DNA of 30,399 nt from Zancudomyces culisetae (GCA_001969505.1 LSSK01000308.1:1-30399); one strand, 5' to 3'. Counted from the stretch's first letter, positions 12,201-22,849 are shown. Program-made: numbers and translations. The notes: generated by a model from the sequence alone, not told the origin.

Positions 12201-15200
12201 GTCATTGATTTCTTGTAGCAAAAATTCATTGTTATTGTTGTAAGCATTTAGATCATGATAAAACTGTCCTTGAAGCACGTTAAATTTATCGACAATTGGT
12301 ATGATAGATTTGGTATTCAAGTTAGCCAGCATTTCTTGTTCGTGTTTCATTTTAGTGTTGTCGTAACCAAAAACGTCTCTCCTCGTTTTTACCAAAATCT
12401 TTTCGGTGCTAAAAGTTTTTTTATACTCAACCTGTGATCCCAACCTCTTTTCGATCTGTAAAATTCGGTTTTCCAAGACATTAGACTGTAGCCTGGAAAT
12501 AAAAGTCTCATAGAAATCCAAGTCAGTCTTCAAAAAGTTTGAGCTTTCCACAAATTCAACAACCTCAATAATGTTGTTGTAAGTTACACTGAAATCTTTG
12601 TCCATGCTGAAATCAGTGGTGTTTATAGTGTCTAGCAATTTTAAAGTAAAATATTTACATTCATCCACTCGGTAAACCAAAAATGATAACTTTGCTAGTT
12701 TCAGCAGGTTGGTTTCTATCCAGCTTTCCAGCTTTCTTTTCCATAGTGTATATCTACTGATTTCCAGCTGAGAAACGAACGTTAAAAGTGATATTATTGG
12801 CCAAGTTGCATCAAACAACTGATCCTGTCTTGTCTTTTCGGTATCGCTAACCATCAATGTAGAAAAAATATTTTTTCGAGTTGATGGGATCGAAAAATAA
12901 AGGTCAAAATGGCTGGCCAAAACCACGTCAAGAAACGCAAGATACTCATCAATTACTGATGAATCGTTTTTTAGAGGAGCAGCCAAAGTCGAAGACGAAT
13001 TATACAGTTCACCAAAATCAAGTCGATCAGCAGCAAGTCGGGAAACGCAATCGACTACCACCGACATATTATTTAACATTCCTGCATTTTGTTGACCTTC
13101 TTCGAGTTCAATATAGAGAAACTGTCTCGCTAGATGTAGTATATTTTTTACTGTGGTTATTTTTTCTTGGTTCCATTTGTAATTCTCGATGTATTTTGCA
13201 ACAGGTAGTAAGTGATTCAAAGTTGGAATTTCGACATCAAGCCTACACGAAGTGTTCCAAGAAATCAATTGTAGAAACAGATAATGGATATCGAGATTGA
13301 CTCTGGCACCTTTGATATGTCGGTTAAATCTTAGTGCAAACAGGTTTGTAGAGCTTTTATCCAAATTTGCTAATAGGTAATAAGCGTGTTTATTTTGGTG
13401 GTTTGCATCCAGATTAGAATATAATTTCTCCCATAGAGAAATATGCTGAGAGGATACTTTTTCATTCACATCAAAACATTTAGCCCTGAGAATTTGACAA
13501 TTTGTGTCATTTTTCCATGCCTCCAAGTCTGGAAATCTGTCATTTACACCTGTTAAAAGATCTGAAACAATACAAAACCGAACAGCAGGATTGGGCTCGA
13601 CCAAGCTGCGATGAATCCACACTTCAAGCAACTGTTCCAGCGTTTCTACATCGAGCGATCCATAAACCTGTATATTTAGCTTTAGAAATCCAACTAAACT
13701 ATCGATTGGTAGTTTATGCAACACTTTACACGTAATTCTAATAATAACTGCAATGTATTTTACGTCTTTCACCACTTTCCAAATGGTTTCCATAATTGCC
13801 ACCCAGATTCCATTGTATTCCATTTTATTCTTTTCATTTTTGTTTAGCAGAATCAAATCAGATAGCATCAAAACCATGCCCACTGATATTACCCCCAACG
13901 TACTTTCTATCTTGCTTCTCTCCATCACATGGCTTCTGTACGCTTGTAAATAAAAGTAATAGTCGGCAACCCACAGTTCATTGTCGTAGCTTTTAATATT
14001 GCTATCCACCCTCCTACTTTTGCTACTTTCGCTTAGATCTTTTTCTGTAAAAAGCTGTAGAATTTCTGAATGTATCACTTTTAACTCCCGAGCTTTTATA
14101 TCCACTTCCTCAATCCTCCTGATCCAATTTGCATTTGCCATTTCCACCAATCCCGGCATCCCACTACAAGGCTCTTTACCAACCAAAGTATATGCTATAT
14201 TCATCACATTTTCCGCAATTCCACGCTCGCCGTGTTTAGCCGAAACTCGAAGCAACTTCCCCCATATGGTTTCATACCCAAACAAGCTGGAAATAACTAA
14301 TTCCTTGATCTTCTTGTCACCATTTTCTATTTCTTTTGTATAATTTTTTATAAACAACAATACTGAATAGACATATTTCGCTAGGCTATTCAACTCCTTG
14401 CCCCTCATTCCCGAATTAAACATGTTGAATTCGTAATCCCCAACATCGTTTTCCATTTTATCGTGAAATATCGTTTTCATCTTTAAAAGCGCCTCTAGCT
14501 TATTGTAAAGAAGGCTGTCTCTCACCGAGATCGTTCTTGTAATTAGAACCCCTACTAGCTTTGTCCATGAATATTCGCTACTGTATAAATTCGCCAGTCT
14601 AATTCCCACTTCAATCAAATCCACTACATTTATAACCTTTTCTGCCATGATCTTGCTCCTCGCTTTCTCAATGTCTTTTTCGTTTGTCAAGAGCTCTTTT
14701 ATAGATTTATCTAAAATTGCCTCTTTATCCAAATACTCATGAACCAATATATTACAACACTCAAAGTCTGTATATAGCTGTATATCTATCCTGCTATTCT
14801 TCCCTCTCAAATACATTTCGTTCTCCACCAGTTTGATAATTCTAATCAGCTTTTCCATCAAATTTTCAACATACCTCTTCAATAACCCAGATTTTTTTTT
14901 AAGACGGAGGATTTCTCGTATCGCCAAAACCAACCCCTCTCCATCCCTTTCATCCACTTCGCTATCGATGTTATATCTTTCTACTGCACTTTCCAGCATA
15001 TATGCATATGTCCCTACAATACCTTGCCACTCTTTTCCCATATCCTCTTTATATCTATTTTTCATTCCCTTAATAGCTTGGTAGATTACTTTTAACCCTG
15101 CCAATGCTAGCTTTTTTTGTTCAAATGAATTTACAATCTCGTTCACCTTCATTATCACCTCCCTTCTTTTTTGCTTTGCCTCGAACTCTCCATCTTGCCG

Positions 15201-16132
15201 TTTGTTTATTATCATCAACACTCTTTCTAGCATTCCCATAACCAACTTTTGTGCCTCGCTATCATCTTCAACCTCTTTATTCCTCTCAACTATACCTGTC
15301 ACTCTTTTTGTTTTTACCCTTTCCTTGTCTCGTTTACCACGCCCCTTATTGTTTATCTGGTACATTGCATTTTCTAAATATCCAAGTATCCATTCTACTT
15401 TTTCATTCATTTTCTTTGCAAGCTCCATTACTACTCTTATAATCATATTCTTCTCTTCATTTGTTTTGAATCTACATATATTAGTATTTACAAATTATGT
15501 TCAAAACTATTCTCTTGTCTAATATTGACATATCTATCACTATAATACCTTGATAGCCACAATCTAAAGCACTTTCCAAACAAATCTCTACAATTTTGTA
15601 GTTTGTGCAAATTATAGGTCAGTTATTCAAATCAAAGACTTACACTCCTCTAGCAATCTGATCAACCAAGCCTTTTGAATCTAGATCCCCATAAAACAAT
15701 CTTTTATATATTGTTAAAATGGTTTCCGTCTTTACATCCTTTTTGTTTATTTCCGCTAGCAATTCGTTTCCGTATTCTAAATTTGTTTTGAACACATTTG
15801 TAGTTTTGAGATTCTGTTGTGTTCCTTGCTGGCTTGTGAATTCACTTTTTCTCAGTTTGTACATTCCCCAAATCATCTCACTAATCTCTATTGTATATTT
15901 ATTGGAAGCATCTATGTTATGGATTTTACTTTTTTTTAACGAAAAAAGAAAAGATAAGGGGCTCGCGATTCTACAAGGGTTTTAGCGAAGAATCAGCCTA
16001 GAAGCTTTATATTCTGATTTTATGGAAAAAGGCTAACTTACTCTGATGTTTTTGGGATATTGTTTTGGGGTTCTGTGGGTTGCCTTCCTCCCTTGGATTC
16101 ACCACTTTTCCATCCATTATAGCGACATTCAT
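9270..16132 (-). CDS. SMG1: SMG1-like phosphatidylinositol 3-kinase-related protein kinase, 3 exons (2186 aa)
   Basis: Exons, in - strand order, are 16132-16042, 15911-15644 and 15471-9270; phases match across both introns (130 and 172 nt; the second has a TACTAAT branch site). SMG1 phosphorylates UPF1 in nonsense-mediated decay. The N-terminal two-thirds is helical, as expected for HEAT/FAT repeats. The kinase catalytic loop is GLGDRHLDN (D1923, H1925, N1928). The metal-binding motif is DLN (D1941) rather than DFG, followed by VCFDKSGLLAVPETVPFRLT, which matches SMG1 (DYNVCFEKG..VPFRMT) and not TOR, ATM or TRRAP. The last residues, MYAGWSFWF, form a FATC end. The protein is much shorter than animal SMG1 (about 3660 aa), and only about 245 residues follow the DLN motif, so the long kinase-FATC insert of animals is missing. 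Exon 1 (MNVAIMDGK) is the least certain part; a start at 15876 is the alternative. Confidence 0.87.
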
Positions 16133-16765
16133 CTATTCTATTTTTTGAATTGGCTTGTTTGAGATTTAATGTGAGTGATTCTTACTTTTTCCAACAACTT
16201 TTATCCTGTTCTTTTTTCATGTATCAGATTTGAATATACCTGGGTACAACATATGGTCCGAATTTTTAAAAAAAAAATACAGTTTCTTTTATTTACAAAC
16301 TAAATGGAAAATATTTCTTTAGAAAAATCCAATATTGACATTAAAATAGCAGATGACATTCAGTAGTTTTCTGGGAGGACGAGGAATTTTTTCTTGCAAA
16401 ATTATGTAAAAAATAATAGCCACTTTTGTGGTTAGTTTAGTTGACCACCTATTTTGGTAAAACCAGAAAAAGATGTGCATGATGAAGTAAAATTGATGGA
16501 CTTTAAAACTGACCTGAAAATATATAATTTCTGATCTTTCTCCTAATTTTTTTCGTGTTAATGCTTGAACACAAATGTACATTCTAAACTAATATCCCTT
16601 ATACTAGAGGTTATACAATTTCACTTTACCCGCATAGATAACCAAGGTATTCTGAAGTTTGAAATACCATATTATATATTTATTGAAAATTAGACATAAA
16701 CACTAAAAGCACTTAATTACGTATTACAAAACCGCTTTGCCAAACATTTCTTCATACTCAAAATG
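16133..16765. other. intergenic region between the SMG1-like gene and the gene at 16766
   Basis: Holds the upstream flank of the SMG1-like gene and the 3' flank of the next - strand gene. An 87-codon open frame at 16319-16582 (-) has no signal peptide, domain or neighbouring exon that would support it. Confidence 0.5.
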
Positions 16766-17569
16766 CTAGAATAGATACTTTTCATAAATATCCTCTATAG
16801 CTCCCAACATTTCATTATCACTGTCATCATCAATACTATTCTTTTTAATTCCGTTAGTACCACGTCTATTACTGCCACTGTCTCTGCTTCTATTGACTAT
16901 AGCAGCTGTAGGGCTGGCCATGCTTTCTGTTAATGTTGAATAAATAGGAAAGTTTCTAACTATTTTTACATCTTCCATTGTTACCACAGTTACTTCCATA
17001 ACTATTACATAATCTACTTCTGGTTCAATCAACGCATTGAATCTAAGCCGTATTTTATACCCGGGATTATGACTTTTCAGTACCTTGTTATTGTTTGCAT
17101 ATACCAAATGCACATCTATTTTTATTTTTGTAGTAATCAAGTATAAACCTCTTTTTTTTTTTGGTTTGCTCACTATACGCACTTTAATAACATAATCAAA
17201 AAAATAAATATAACACTCTAAAGTACCCTATGGTATGTAATTACCTTTTGATTTGTTTGTGATATTCCAGTTTGATATGGTACCATTGTCCTCAAGGTAC
17301 ACCTCCAATCTACTTTTTAGCTCCTTAGGAAGCAATATAGACGCACTTTCGCCTGACTTTAGTGTGTTTCCTATCCCATTTTTCTGGATTATACTAGTGA
17401 GTCCGTTTTTAATGCTGTTGGCACTGGCCAACATACCAGGCTGTCTTTCAAATTTCGATCTTCCCTGCACTATATAACATAGTTTGTGGCATTTTATGTC
17501 AAATATCTTGTGCTTTATATATTCATCCACAAAAATATGTACACTGTTCGTCACTTTATACTTTAGCAT
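16766..17569 (-). CDS. unrecognised protein, 2 exons (about 243-246 aa)
   Basis: I do not recognise the family. Exon 1 is 17569-17245 and ends at an AAAAG|GTAATT donor in phase 1. The second exon starts at 17181 or 17172; both AG acceptors are in phase and differ by three residues. The joined protein has an N-terminal half with KVTNSVHIFVDEYIKHK and a Leu/Lys/Asp-rich stretch. A central basic segment follows (KPKKKRG). Next comes a beta-strand-rich stretch (LITTKIKIDVHLV, YKIRLRFNALI, DYVIVMEVTVVTME) that looks like a beta-sandwich or OB-type fold, and then a low-complexity Ser/Asn/Arg/Asp tail ending IEDIYEKYLF. The open frame and in-phase splice make it credible as a gene. A separate exon with a signal-peptide-like start lies just upstream at about 17618-17692 and may belong to it. 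Fold assignment is inference only. Confidence 0.6.
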
Positions 17570-17617
17570 CCTTTAGTTATTTATTTATTTTTAATATTTT
17601 TTTGAATAGTGATCGTA

Positions 17618-17692
17618 CTTACAAGCATCTGATTGCATATTCATGGAAAAGACAATGCTTGGTATTAGCAATAGTATCAGCCGATACCACAT
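17618..17692 (-). other. possible upstream exon with signal-peptide-like start
   Basis: On the - strand an ATG at 17692 opens MWYRLILLLIPSIVFSMNMQ, a typical signal peptide. The nearby GTAAGT donor (intron start 17622) joined to the only nearby acceptor (exon start 17570) would create an immediate stop. A weaker GTACGA donor four bases on (intron start 17618) gives an in-phase join to the MLKYK exon. It could therefore be a true first exon of the unrecognised gene, or chance. Confidence 0.35.
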
Positions 17693-19035
17693 TGTGTTTG
17701 CCTTATTTATTTTATGTAGCCTTATCGGTTTTATACAGCCTTAGCTCGACTACTTTTTCTACTTTTTGTTTTAAATCCATAAACACATAAAGTTTTTTTA
17801 AAGTTTGAAGCATTATAGTTTTAACTTTTCGAGCTCCATTTAATATATGTTGAGATATTCTTTAAGTATTTCTAACTTTTCCTCAAATGCGCTATATATA
17901 TTATATTATTTTTGTTACCTTTTCGTTATACAGAATATTACTCCGAAATAATGCATAAATGGCTCTTACACGAAAAAGTGAAAAATAAAATGAAATAAAA
18001 AAAATGTTTTCGTATTCATAGTTAACACGAAGTCAAATCCCAAATAATTGTATGTCTATCAATTTCAAGAATTGAAGTTGTGTAACTAGCTTTTTTTATG
18101 TATAGTAAGTTTAGGTGTAGAAACTAATTCTGTAATTTAAATGACACACGTCTACTTTAATGCTGATCCTATTTTATTCCATTTGGAAAGCTTAAAGAAC
18201 TTCAGTAATATATTTGATAAAATCTAGGCTCTAATAAATAATAGAATAAGCATGCTGTAAATTGGTGTTCATAGAGGACTCTGTGGATCAATTTAATGCA
18301 GCTATTAACTTATTCCATTCCCGAATTCAAGCCCAGCTTGAAATACGCTAGTATCCTTTTGTACATAAACTTATCCTAGACTGTTAGATAAGAATTACCA
18401 TGGGAACTTACGCTACTATTTTTTTCCAACTCGTATTCATCTCTTTTACAATGTTTTTAACACCTAATAAACCCTAATAAATTACTTGCCAAGTAAAAAA
18501 AAACGATATTACCCTCATATCCCCAATTGAGCTACCTCCCTCCCTTCTTCTAGAATCTTTAATAAGACTTAATTGCGTATTTTTTTGTATGCATTATTCT
18601 AGGCAAAAAAATTCCAGATACAAAAAGTTGTGATTCCTGCTGTTGATTGCATTCTAACACCACTCATAACCTCATCCATTTCATTCAGTACAATTTTTTA
18701 CTTTTTTTGTTGTTGTTATTTTAAAACAAACTATATGTATTGAAGATCATTAAGGACTAAAAAATCTTGACAAGCTTTTATCTTTTCGCCCTAAAACAAC
18801 ACCCCCCCCCGCCCTTTCATATAACGAACATATCATACCACGGTCTAATACTCTTTTTTTTTTAAAAAAAAAACCTGCGCTTTGGTTGATCAAAGCATGG
18901 CAAAAAAAATATTGGTTAATTTATTTACACTTATGTTCACTTTTTCAGACACCTACAAGCTGCTAAAAGAAAAAAAAACACATGTACACGCACAAACAGT
19001 CACAAATAAGCCCCAGAAAAACGTGGAAAATACTT
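17693..19035. other. intergenic region with homopolymer tracts
   Basis: No supportable gene. Contains a C9 run at 18802-18810 and a 20-bp T10A10 palindrome at 18854-18873. The right end is the 3' flank of the SUN-family gene. Confidence 0.5.
18854..18873. repeat. perfect T10A10 palindrome
   Basis: Ten T followed by ten A, about 160 bp downstream of the SUN-family stop codon. On the - strand it reads the same. It may act as a transcription end signal or a nucleosome-excluding tract; nothing else shows its role. Confidence 0.6.
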
Positions 19036-20151
19036 CTAACGATATAAGACAAAATGCGCCACTGCTCCTTGCGTTAAAGTCACTGTACATCCATTTGCTT
19101 GCGAACATACACCCTTCTCGCATTTACACTCATTACCAGCCCCAAAATTGCATTTCCCAAACCTACACACAATTTTTACATTGTATGCATTTTTTGGGTC
19201 AAACCCAGACTGTTTGTAAAGCGGGTTGTATTGTACGCTGACATACGTGTTTCCATCTTTTCCTTGGCCAGCACCAAAAATATAGGGACCCCAGTTTCCT
19301 ACTGGTTTGTTTGCTTGTCCCCAAATACATTGTGTGTTAGTAGAGCCTTCTAGATTGACATAAAATTGTGAAGAAGTACCAAGCCAGTAGTCTCTAGGCA
19401 CAACATTGATGTCTGAAATCTGTCCGGGATAAACAACTGTTGGGATTATCATAGCTTCATTCCCTGGGTATACTGTTTGACATGCTGAAACTGGTCCCCT
19501 CAACGCATTTACCATTTTTACGTTCATCATCCCGGGTTTACAGAATGGTCTGTCAGGAAAAGGTTTCTGAAGTACACCATTTAGTCCACAATACAACCCA
19601 CCATTCATTGATCCAGGGCCGTTATACAAGAGAGCTTTGGGGTCCCACTGAGCTGAGTAGTAGCCCGGTTTACAGGCATACGGACACCAGCTCCCAGGTT
19701 TGCACGTCTGATCTGGTGACATTGCCCATCCCGCGTTTGCTGCTCCTCGGGTAATTGCTACCACATTATCAAAATTCCCATCGCCCCATGGAAAGTTGCA
19801 GGTGTTTGATACTCCAGGCAACGGTATTATTTGATTTCCGATATTTCCGATAATTGGTCCAGGAAACATAGGCCGATTTACTCCTCCCCAGTACCCTCCA
19901 ACTCCGCCAAAACCACCGCCGCCGCCATGTTTACCACCCCATCTATTGTTTTTGTGGTTGTTGCGATCGTATCCTTTATTCCTGTTTCCTCTGTTATTCC
20001 AATTTCCATTTGCATTTCTTGATTGGTCTGCACCTCCGCGTACATTTTGATTATTTGTAACCCCGTTCTTATTCTCAGCAGCTTTGCTTGTACTTATAAA
20101 TACAAAGGTTACCGTTAGCGTTATTAGATTTCGTAGTGAAAACATAACCAT
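19036..20151 (-). CDS. SUN-family (GH132) secreted cell-wall protein (371 aa)
   Basis: A single exon with ATG at 20151. Residues 1-24 form a signal peptide (hydrophobic TLTVTFVFIS core). Residues 25-92 are a low-complexity Asn/Arg then Gly-rich linker (NRGNRNKGYDRNNHKNNRWG, then GGGGGFGGVGG). The SUN domain runs from about residue 115 to the end. It shows the family landmarks CKPGSWCPYACKPGYYSAQW (150-169), SMNGGLYC (181-188), KPFPDRPFC, ACQTVYPGNEAMIIPT (223-238) and a Cys-rich C-terminal part with CKCEKGVCSQANGCTV. Yeast relatives (Sun4, Sim1, Uth1, Nca3) act at the cell wall and septum on beta-glucan. The Gly/Asn linker replaces the Ser/Thr-rich linker common in yeasts. The gene lies apart from the other secreted-protein genes. 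Family assignment is firm; which yeast member it resembles most cannot be decided here. Confidence 0.93.
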   Translation of the reverse strand: MVMFSLRNLITLTVTFVFISTSKAAENKNGVTNNQNVRGGADQSRNANGNWNNRGNRNKGYDRNNHKNNRWGGKHGGGGGFGGVGGYWGGVNRPMFPGPIIGNIGNQIIPLPGVSNTCNFPWGDGNFDNVVAITRGAANAGWAMSPDQTCKPGSWCPYACKPGYYSAQWDPKALLYNGPGSMNGGLYCGLNGVLQKPFPDRPFCKPGMMNVKMVNALRGPVSACQTVYPGNEAMIIPTVVYPGQISDINVVPRDYWLGTSSQFYVNLEGSTNTQCIWGQANKPVGNWGPYIFGAGQGKDGNTYVSVQYNPLYKQSGFDPKNAYNVKIVCRFGKCNFGAGNECKCEKGVCSQANGCTVTLTQGAVAHFVLYR

Positions 20152-20221
20152 TTTTTCTATATTTGTGTTCAGAATTGTATATTTTTATGGTACCTCATTG
20201 AAGATTTCAGATAAATGTGTA

Positions 20222-20229
20222 ATTTTATA
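20222..20229 (-). promoter_or_regulatory. TATA-like element upstream of the SUN-family gene
   Basis: The - strand reads TATAAAAT about 70 nt before the ATG at 20151. A second AT string (ATAAAAATATA, 20178-20188) lies nearer but is probably too close to the start codon. Confidence 0.35.
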
Positions 20230-21451
20230 AGAAAAAAGTTATAATATACTATTATGGTGTTAAGGAATCGAATAATTGCTAAGCCATATTCGTATTGTAT
20301 ATTTGTGAAGCTACAAAATCTATACTAAAAGGAATCGTAAATATATGCAAATAGGTAAGGTAAAGATTGTTTCGAATTAAATATGAAAAAAGTCTACACA
20401 GGATACTGAAGTGCGTTTTGTATTGGCTCTAAAAACAATAAGGTGATAACAGATATACAACTTTGTGGCCAACCCCAGTTAGCAGCAAAGGAGAGAAAAC
20501 AAAAGAACGCAAATAGTAATCGTTGGTCTGGGGTACAATACACGCGTCTGTAACTCTGGGAATGTTTTATAGGTTTACTGTATTATTCAAACGTTTTGGC
20601 GCGAATATGTTGAGAAAAAAAGCATTCATTATAAACACTTGTTATTAAATAATTAAACTTTTCAACAATTTTATTATGATATGTCACTTCATAAAAAAAA
20701 GTGTTGGATGGATTTTTCGGAAGCATTCTTTAGCTGGATTTTTTTTTCAATTTTGTCCAATCTGTCATGACCTTAGGTACACTAAAGTTAAGTGTCAATC
20801 GGCCTTTACATTGTTGGTACAATGGCACACAACAATCCTAACACAATGGAGGGGATTAACACTATATTTTGTAACACATTAATCCACAAGCCACTTTCAA
20901 TATAATTTTATATTCCTGGTACCATCAATGTAACACCATTTTGCGAAAATATAAAAAAATAAGGCAAGGCGATCCAATAACAAATCAGTACTTTAGTAGA
21001 AAAAGTAAGGATATTTCATACAAATAAAAAATACTGAAAGACTAATATGGGTATCTTTATCAAACTACAAAAGGAACTAAAGGTGATGTTGGTTAAATAT
21101 TGAGCTAACCAAAACTGAGTAGTAAATTGTGGTAATGTCTTTTAAAAAAACTTCATTTTTCATCTTTTAACCAATATAGAACGTAGAAAATAACGGAAAG
21201 TCGCTGATGAGTATAAATACTGTATTAACTAGTCAACTAACCAAAGAATGTATACATGACTCCAATATCTCTATAATCGCACTGAATATACCTATTAAAC
21301 AGTATATCAATGTCAATATAAACAGTAATATTATAAAGATGTATACCAAACAAGCCTAACAAGCTGAAATTCGCAGAATAACCAGAGTAATGTTATAGCA
21401 AAAATGCTTCTAAGAAACTAATAAAATAGCTATTTCTGGTGTCAAAATGTA
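20230..21451. other. intergenic region
   Basis: About 1.2 kb of AT-rich sequence. It contains the upstream flank of the SUN-family gene and the 3' flank of the DUF1279 gene. No gene, RNA or repeat is supported. Confidence 0.5.
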
Positions 21452-22174
21452 CTAGTTAATTTTTTTTTTAGATCTAATCAACCAGTTCCAGCCCATTCTT
21501 TTGGCATATCTGGCTGCTGGTGGGCACAAAGCTGCAACTATAACCAGTCTAAGCGGCATCAACAGTTTGTGCAAAGCATACCCAGAAACAATAATTACTG
21601 TCAATTTTGGATCCAGTCTGCTCATAAAGCTACCGTTTGAGTCTTTAGACATGTCTGATTCAGAAGAGGAAGATGGTGCCAAAATTGGAACGTACTTGAT
21701 CAGAAGATCATTGAGTTTTGAAACGAATTCGTCTCCATTCCAGTATATAAATGCTATGCTTAGTCCAAGATCAATGGTTCCAACTATACTGTATCCAAGC
21801 AGAGCTATTATTCCATACTCGGTAATCAATGTTCTAATCTTTGATTGTTTCTTTTTAGGTTCGGCGTTGTCCTTGGGATTGGAAGAATACGATCGTTTTC
21901 CAGAATTGCGATTCTGCTTCATAATTCGAGTCATTGTAATTCCGTTATTTTCTATCGAGGCTGTATTTTTTAAAAGTATGGGGTTCTTTGAAAATATATT
22001 TGAAAATCTCAAAGCAAAAGAGCTATAGTTTTTGGTACCAATGCCGCAATTTATAGGAAAAGTTGGTTTGGGAAACCTTGCTAGAGATGGTGAAATGTGA
22101 CCCAACTTGAAAAGATTTCCTGCTTGTAAACCAGGTCTACAAAATCTTTTCGCATTTAATAGTGCGTTATTCAT
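21452..22174 (-). CDS. DUF1279 / FAM210-like mitochondrial membrane protein (240 aa)
   Basis: The start is the ATG at 22174; the frame is open further upstream to 22297 but has no ATG there. The first 70 or so residues are rich in Arg, Lys, Ser and Asn with few acids (MNNALLNAKRFCRPG), as expected of a mitochondrial presequence. A KRSYSSNPKDNAEPKKKQ linker follows. The DUF1279 domain begins near residue 112 with LITEYGIIALLGYSIVGTIDLGLSIAFIY, the hydrophobic helix that opens this family. After a Ser-rich loop (APSSSSESD), a second hydrophobic stretch (about residues 190-218, LTVIIVSGYALHKLLMPLRLVIVAAL) ends at CPPAARYAKRMGW. Relatives include FAM210A/B of animals and yeast mitochondrial proteins of unclear function. 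It is divergent from the SVP26 gene, sharing about 700 bp of upstream DNA. Confidence 0.82.
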   Translation of the reverse strand: MNNALLNAKRFCRPGLQAGNLFKLGHISPSLARFPKPTFPINCGIGTKNYSSFALRFSNIFSKNPILLKNTASIENNGITMTRIMKQNRNSGKRSYSSNPKDNAEPKKKQSKIRTLITEYGIIALLGYSIVGTIDLGLSIAFIYWNGDEFVSKLNDLLIKYVPILAPSSSSESDMSKDSNGSFMSRLDPKLTVIIVSGYALHKLLMPLRLVIVAALCPPAARYAKRMGWNWLIRSKKKIN

Positions 22175-22462
22175 TTTTAATGGAGTGTAGCTATTTATAA
22201 GTATAAGTTGTATTTGGAATCTATTGTGTTGTTTTAGTTTGATAGAACAACTCGTCTGGAAATATAAAAAGAGTCTATAAATATTACAAAATGGCACATG
22301 TGTATTGATTTGGCAAATATACTTGGCAGAAAGTAAAAAAAAAAAGGTGCATTACGAATTTGGGCCAATAGATAACGCCGAGCCTAGCCTGGTTTTGGCA
22401 ATAAAGATTGTTTTCCAGGCTTTTCCAAATTTATACCTGCTTTTGTAGTTGAAAGGTGGAGG

Positions 22463-22484
22463 TTAAAAAAAAATTTTTTTTTAA
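22463..22484. repeat. 22-bp palindrome with A9T9 core
   Basis: TT, nine A, nine T, AA: a perfect palindrome in the middle of the divergent promoter region. Rigid A/T tracts of this kind commonly exclude nucleosomes; that function here is inference. Confidence 0.6.
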
Positions 22485-22798
22485 ATATCGCAGATACTTT
22501 GCTATGAATAGTACCAAAATATGGATAAAAAACATGGAATTCGTGAAATTTGGCGGAATTATTGTTATTATTACTACTTTTTGGTCCAAAGCCAGATTAT
22601 TTTCAAGTCCAGCAAAAATGTTCTTTGGCTAATAAGATTGCTCAAAATAAAAAAATTGATAAACAGCCAATAGACGAATGGTGACTGAAAAAGATGAGAA
22701 TCCCGAATAAGCCAATACCAGCTGTGCCCTAACTCTTTTTTTTTTTGAATATGCAACTTGTTCATAGTAAAGTTCGAGACTTGAATTTTAGACCACGA

Positions 22799-22849
22799 CA
22801 ACAATAACAACAACAACAACAAAAACAAAAACAACAACAACTACTACAG
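22799..22849 (+). repeat. CAA-repeat tract before the SVP26 start codon
   Basis: CAA triplets, interrupted by TAA and AAA, end about 35 nt before the ATG at 22884. If transcribed, this would be an unstructured CAA-rich 5' leader of the kind that favours ribosome scanning. Confidence 0.65.

Noticed and set aside
15446-15876. Start of SMG1 at the ATG at 15446 or at 15876
   Set aside because: Frame continues in phase through two well-formed introns to an ATG at 16132 preceded by an in-frame stop; 15876 remains a fallback.
9270-16132. Identification of the PIKK as TOR
   Set aside because: TOR has GDRHPSN and a DFG motif; here the motifs are GDRHLDN and DLNVCFDK..VPFRLT, which are those of SMG1.
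17602-17790. 62-codon + strand open frame
   Set aside because: Opposite to the better-supported signal-peptide exon; no features of its own.
18882-19241. 119-codon + strand open frame near the SUN-family gene
   Set aside because: Its second half overlaps the SUN coding region antisense, and the first half lies in low-complexity AT DNA with no domain.
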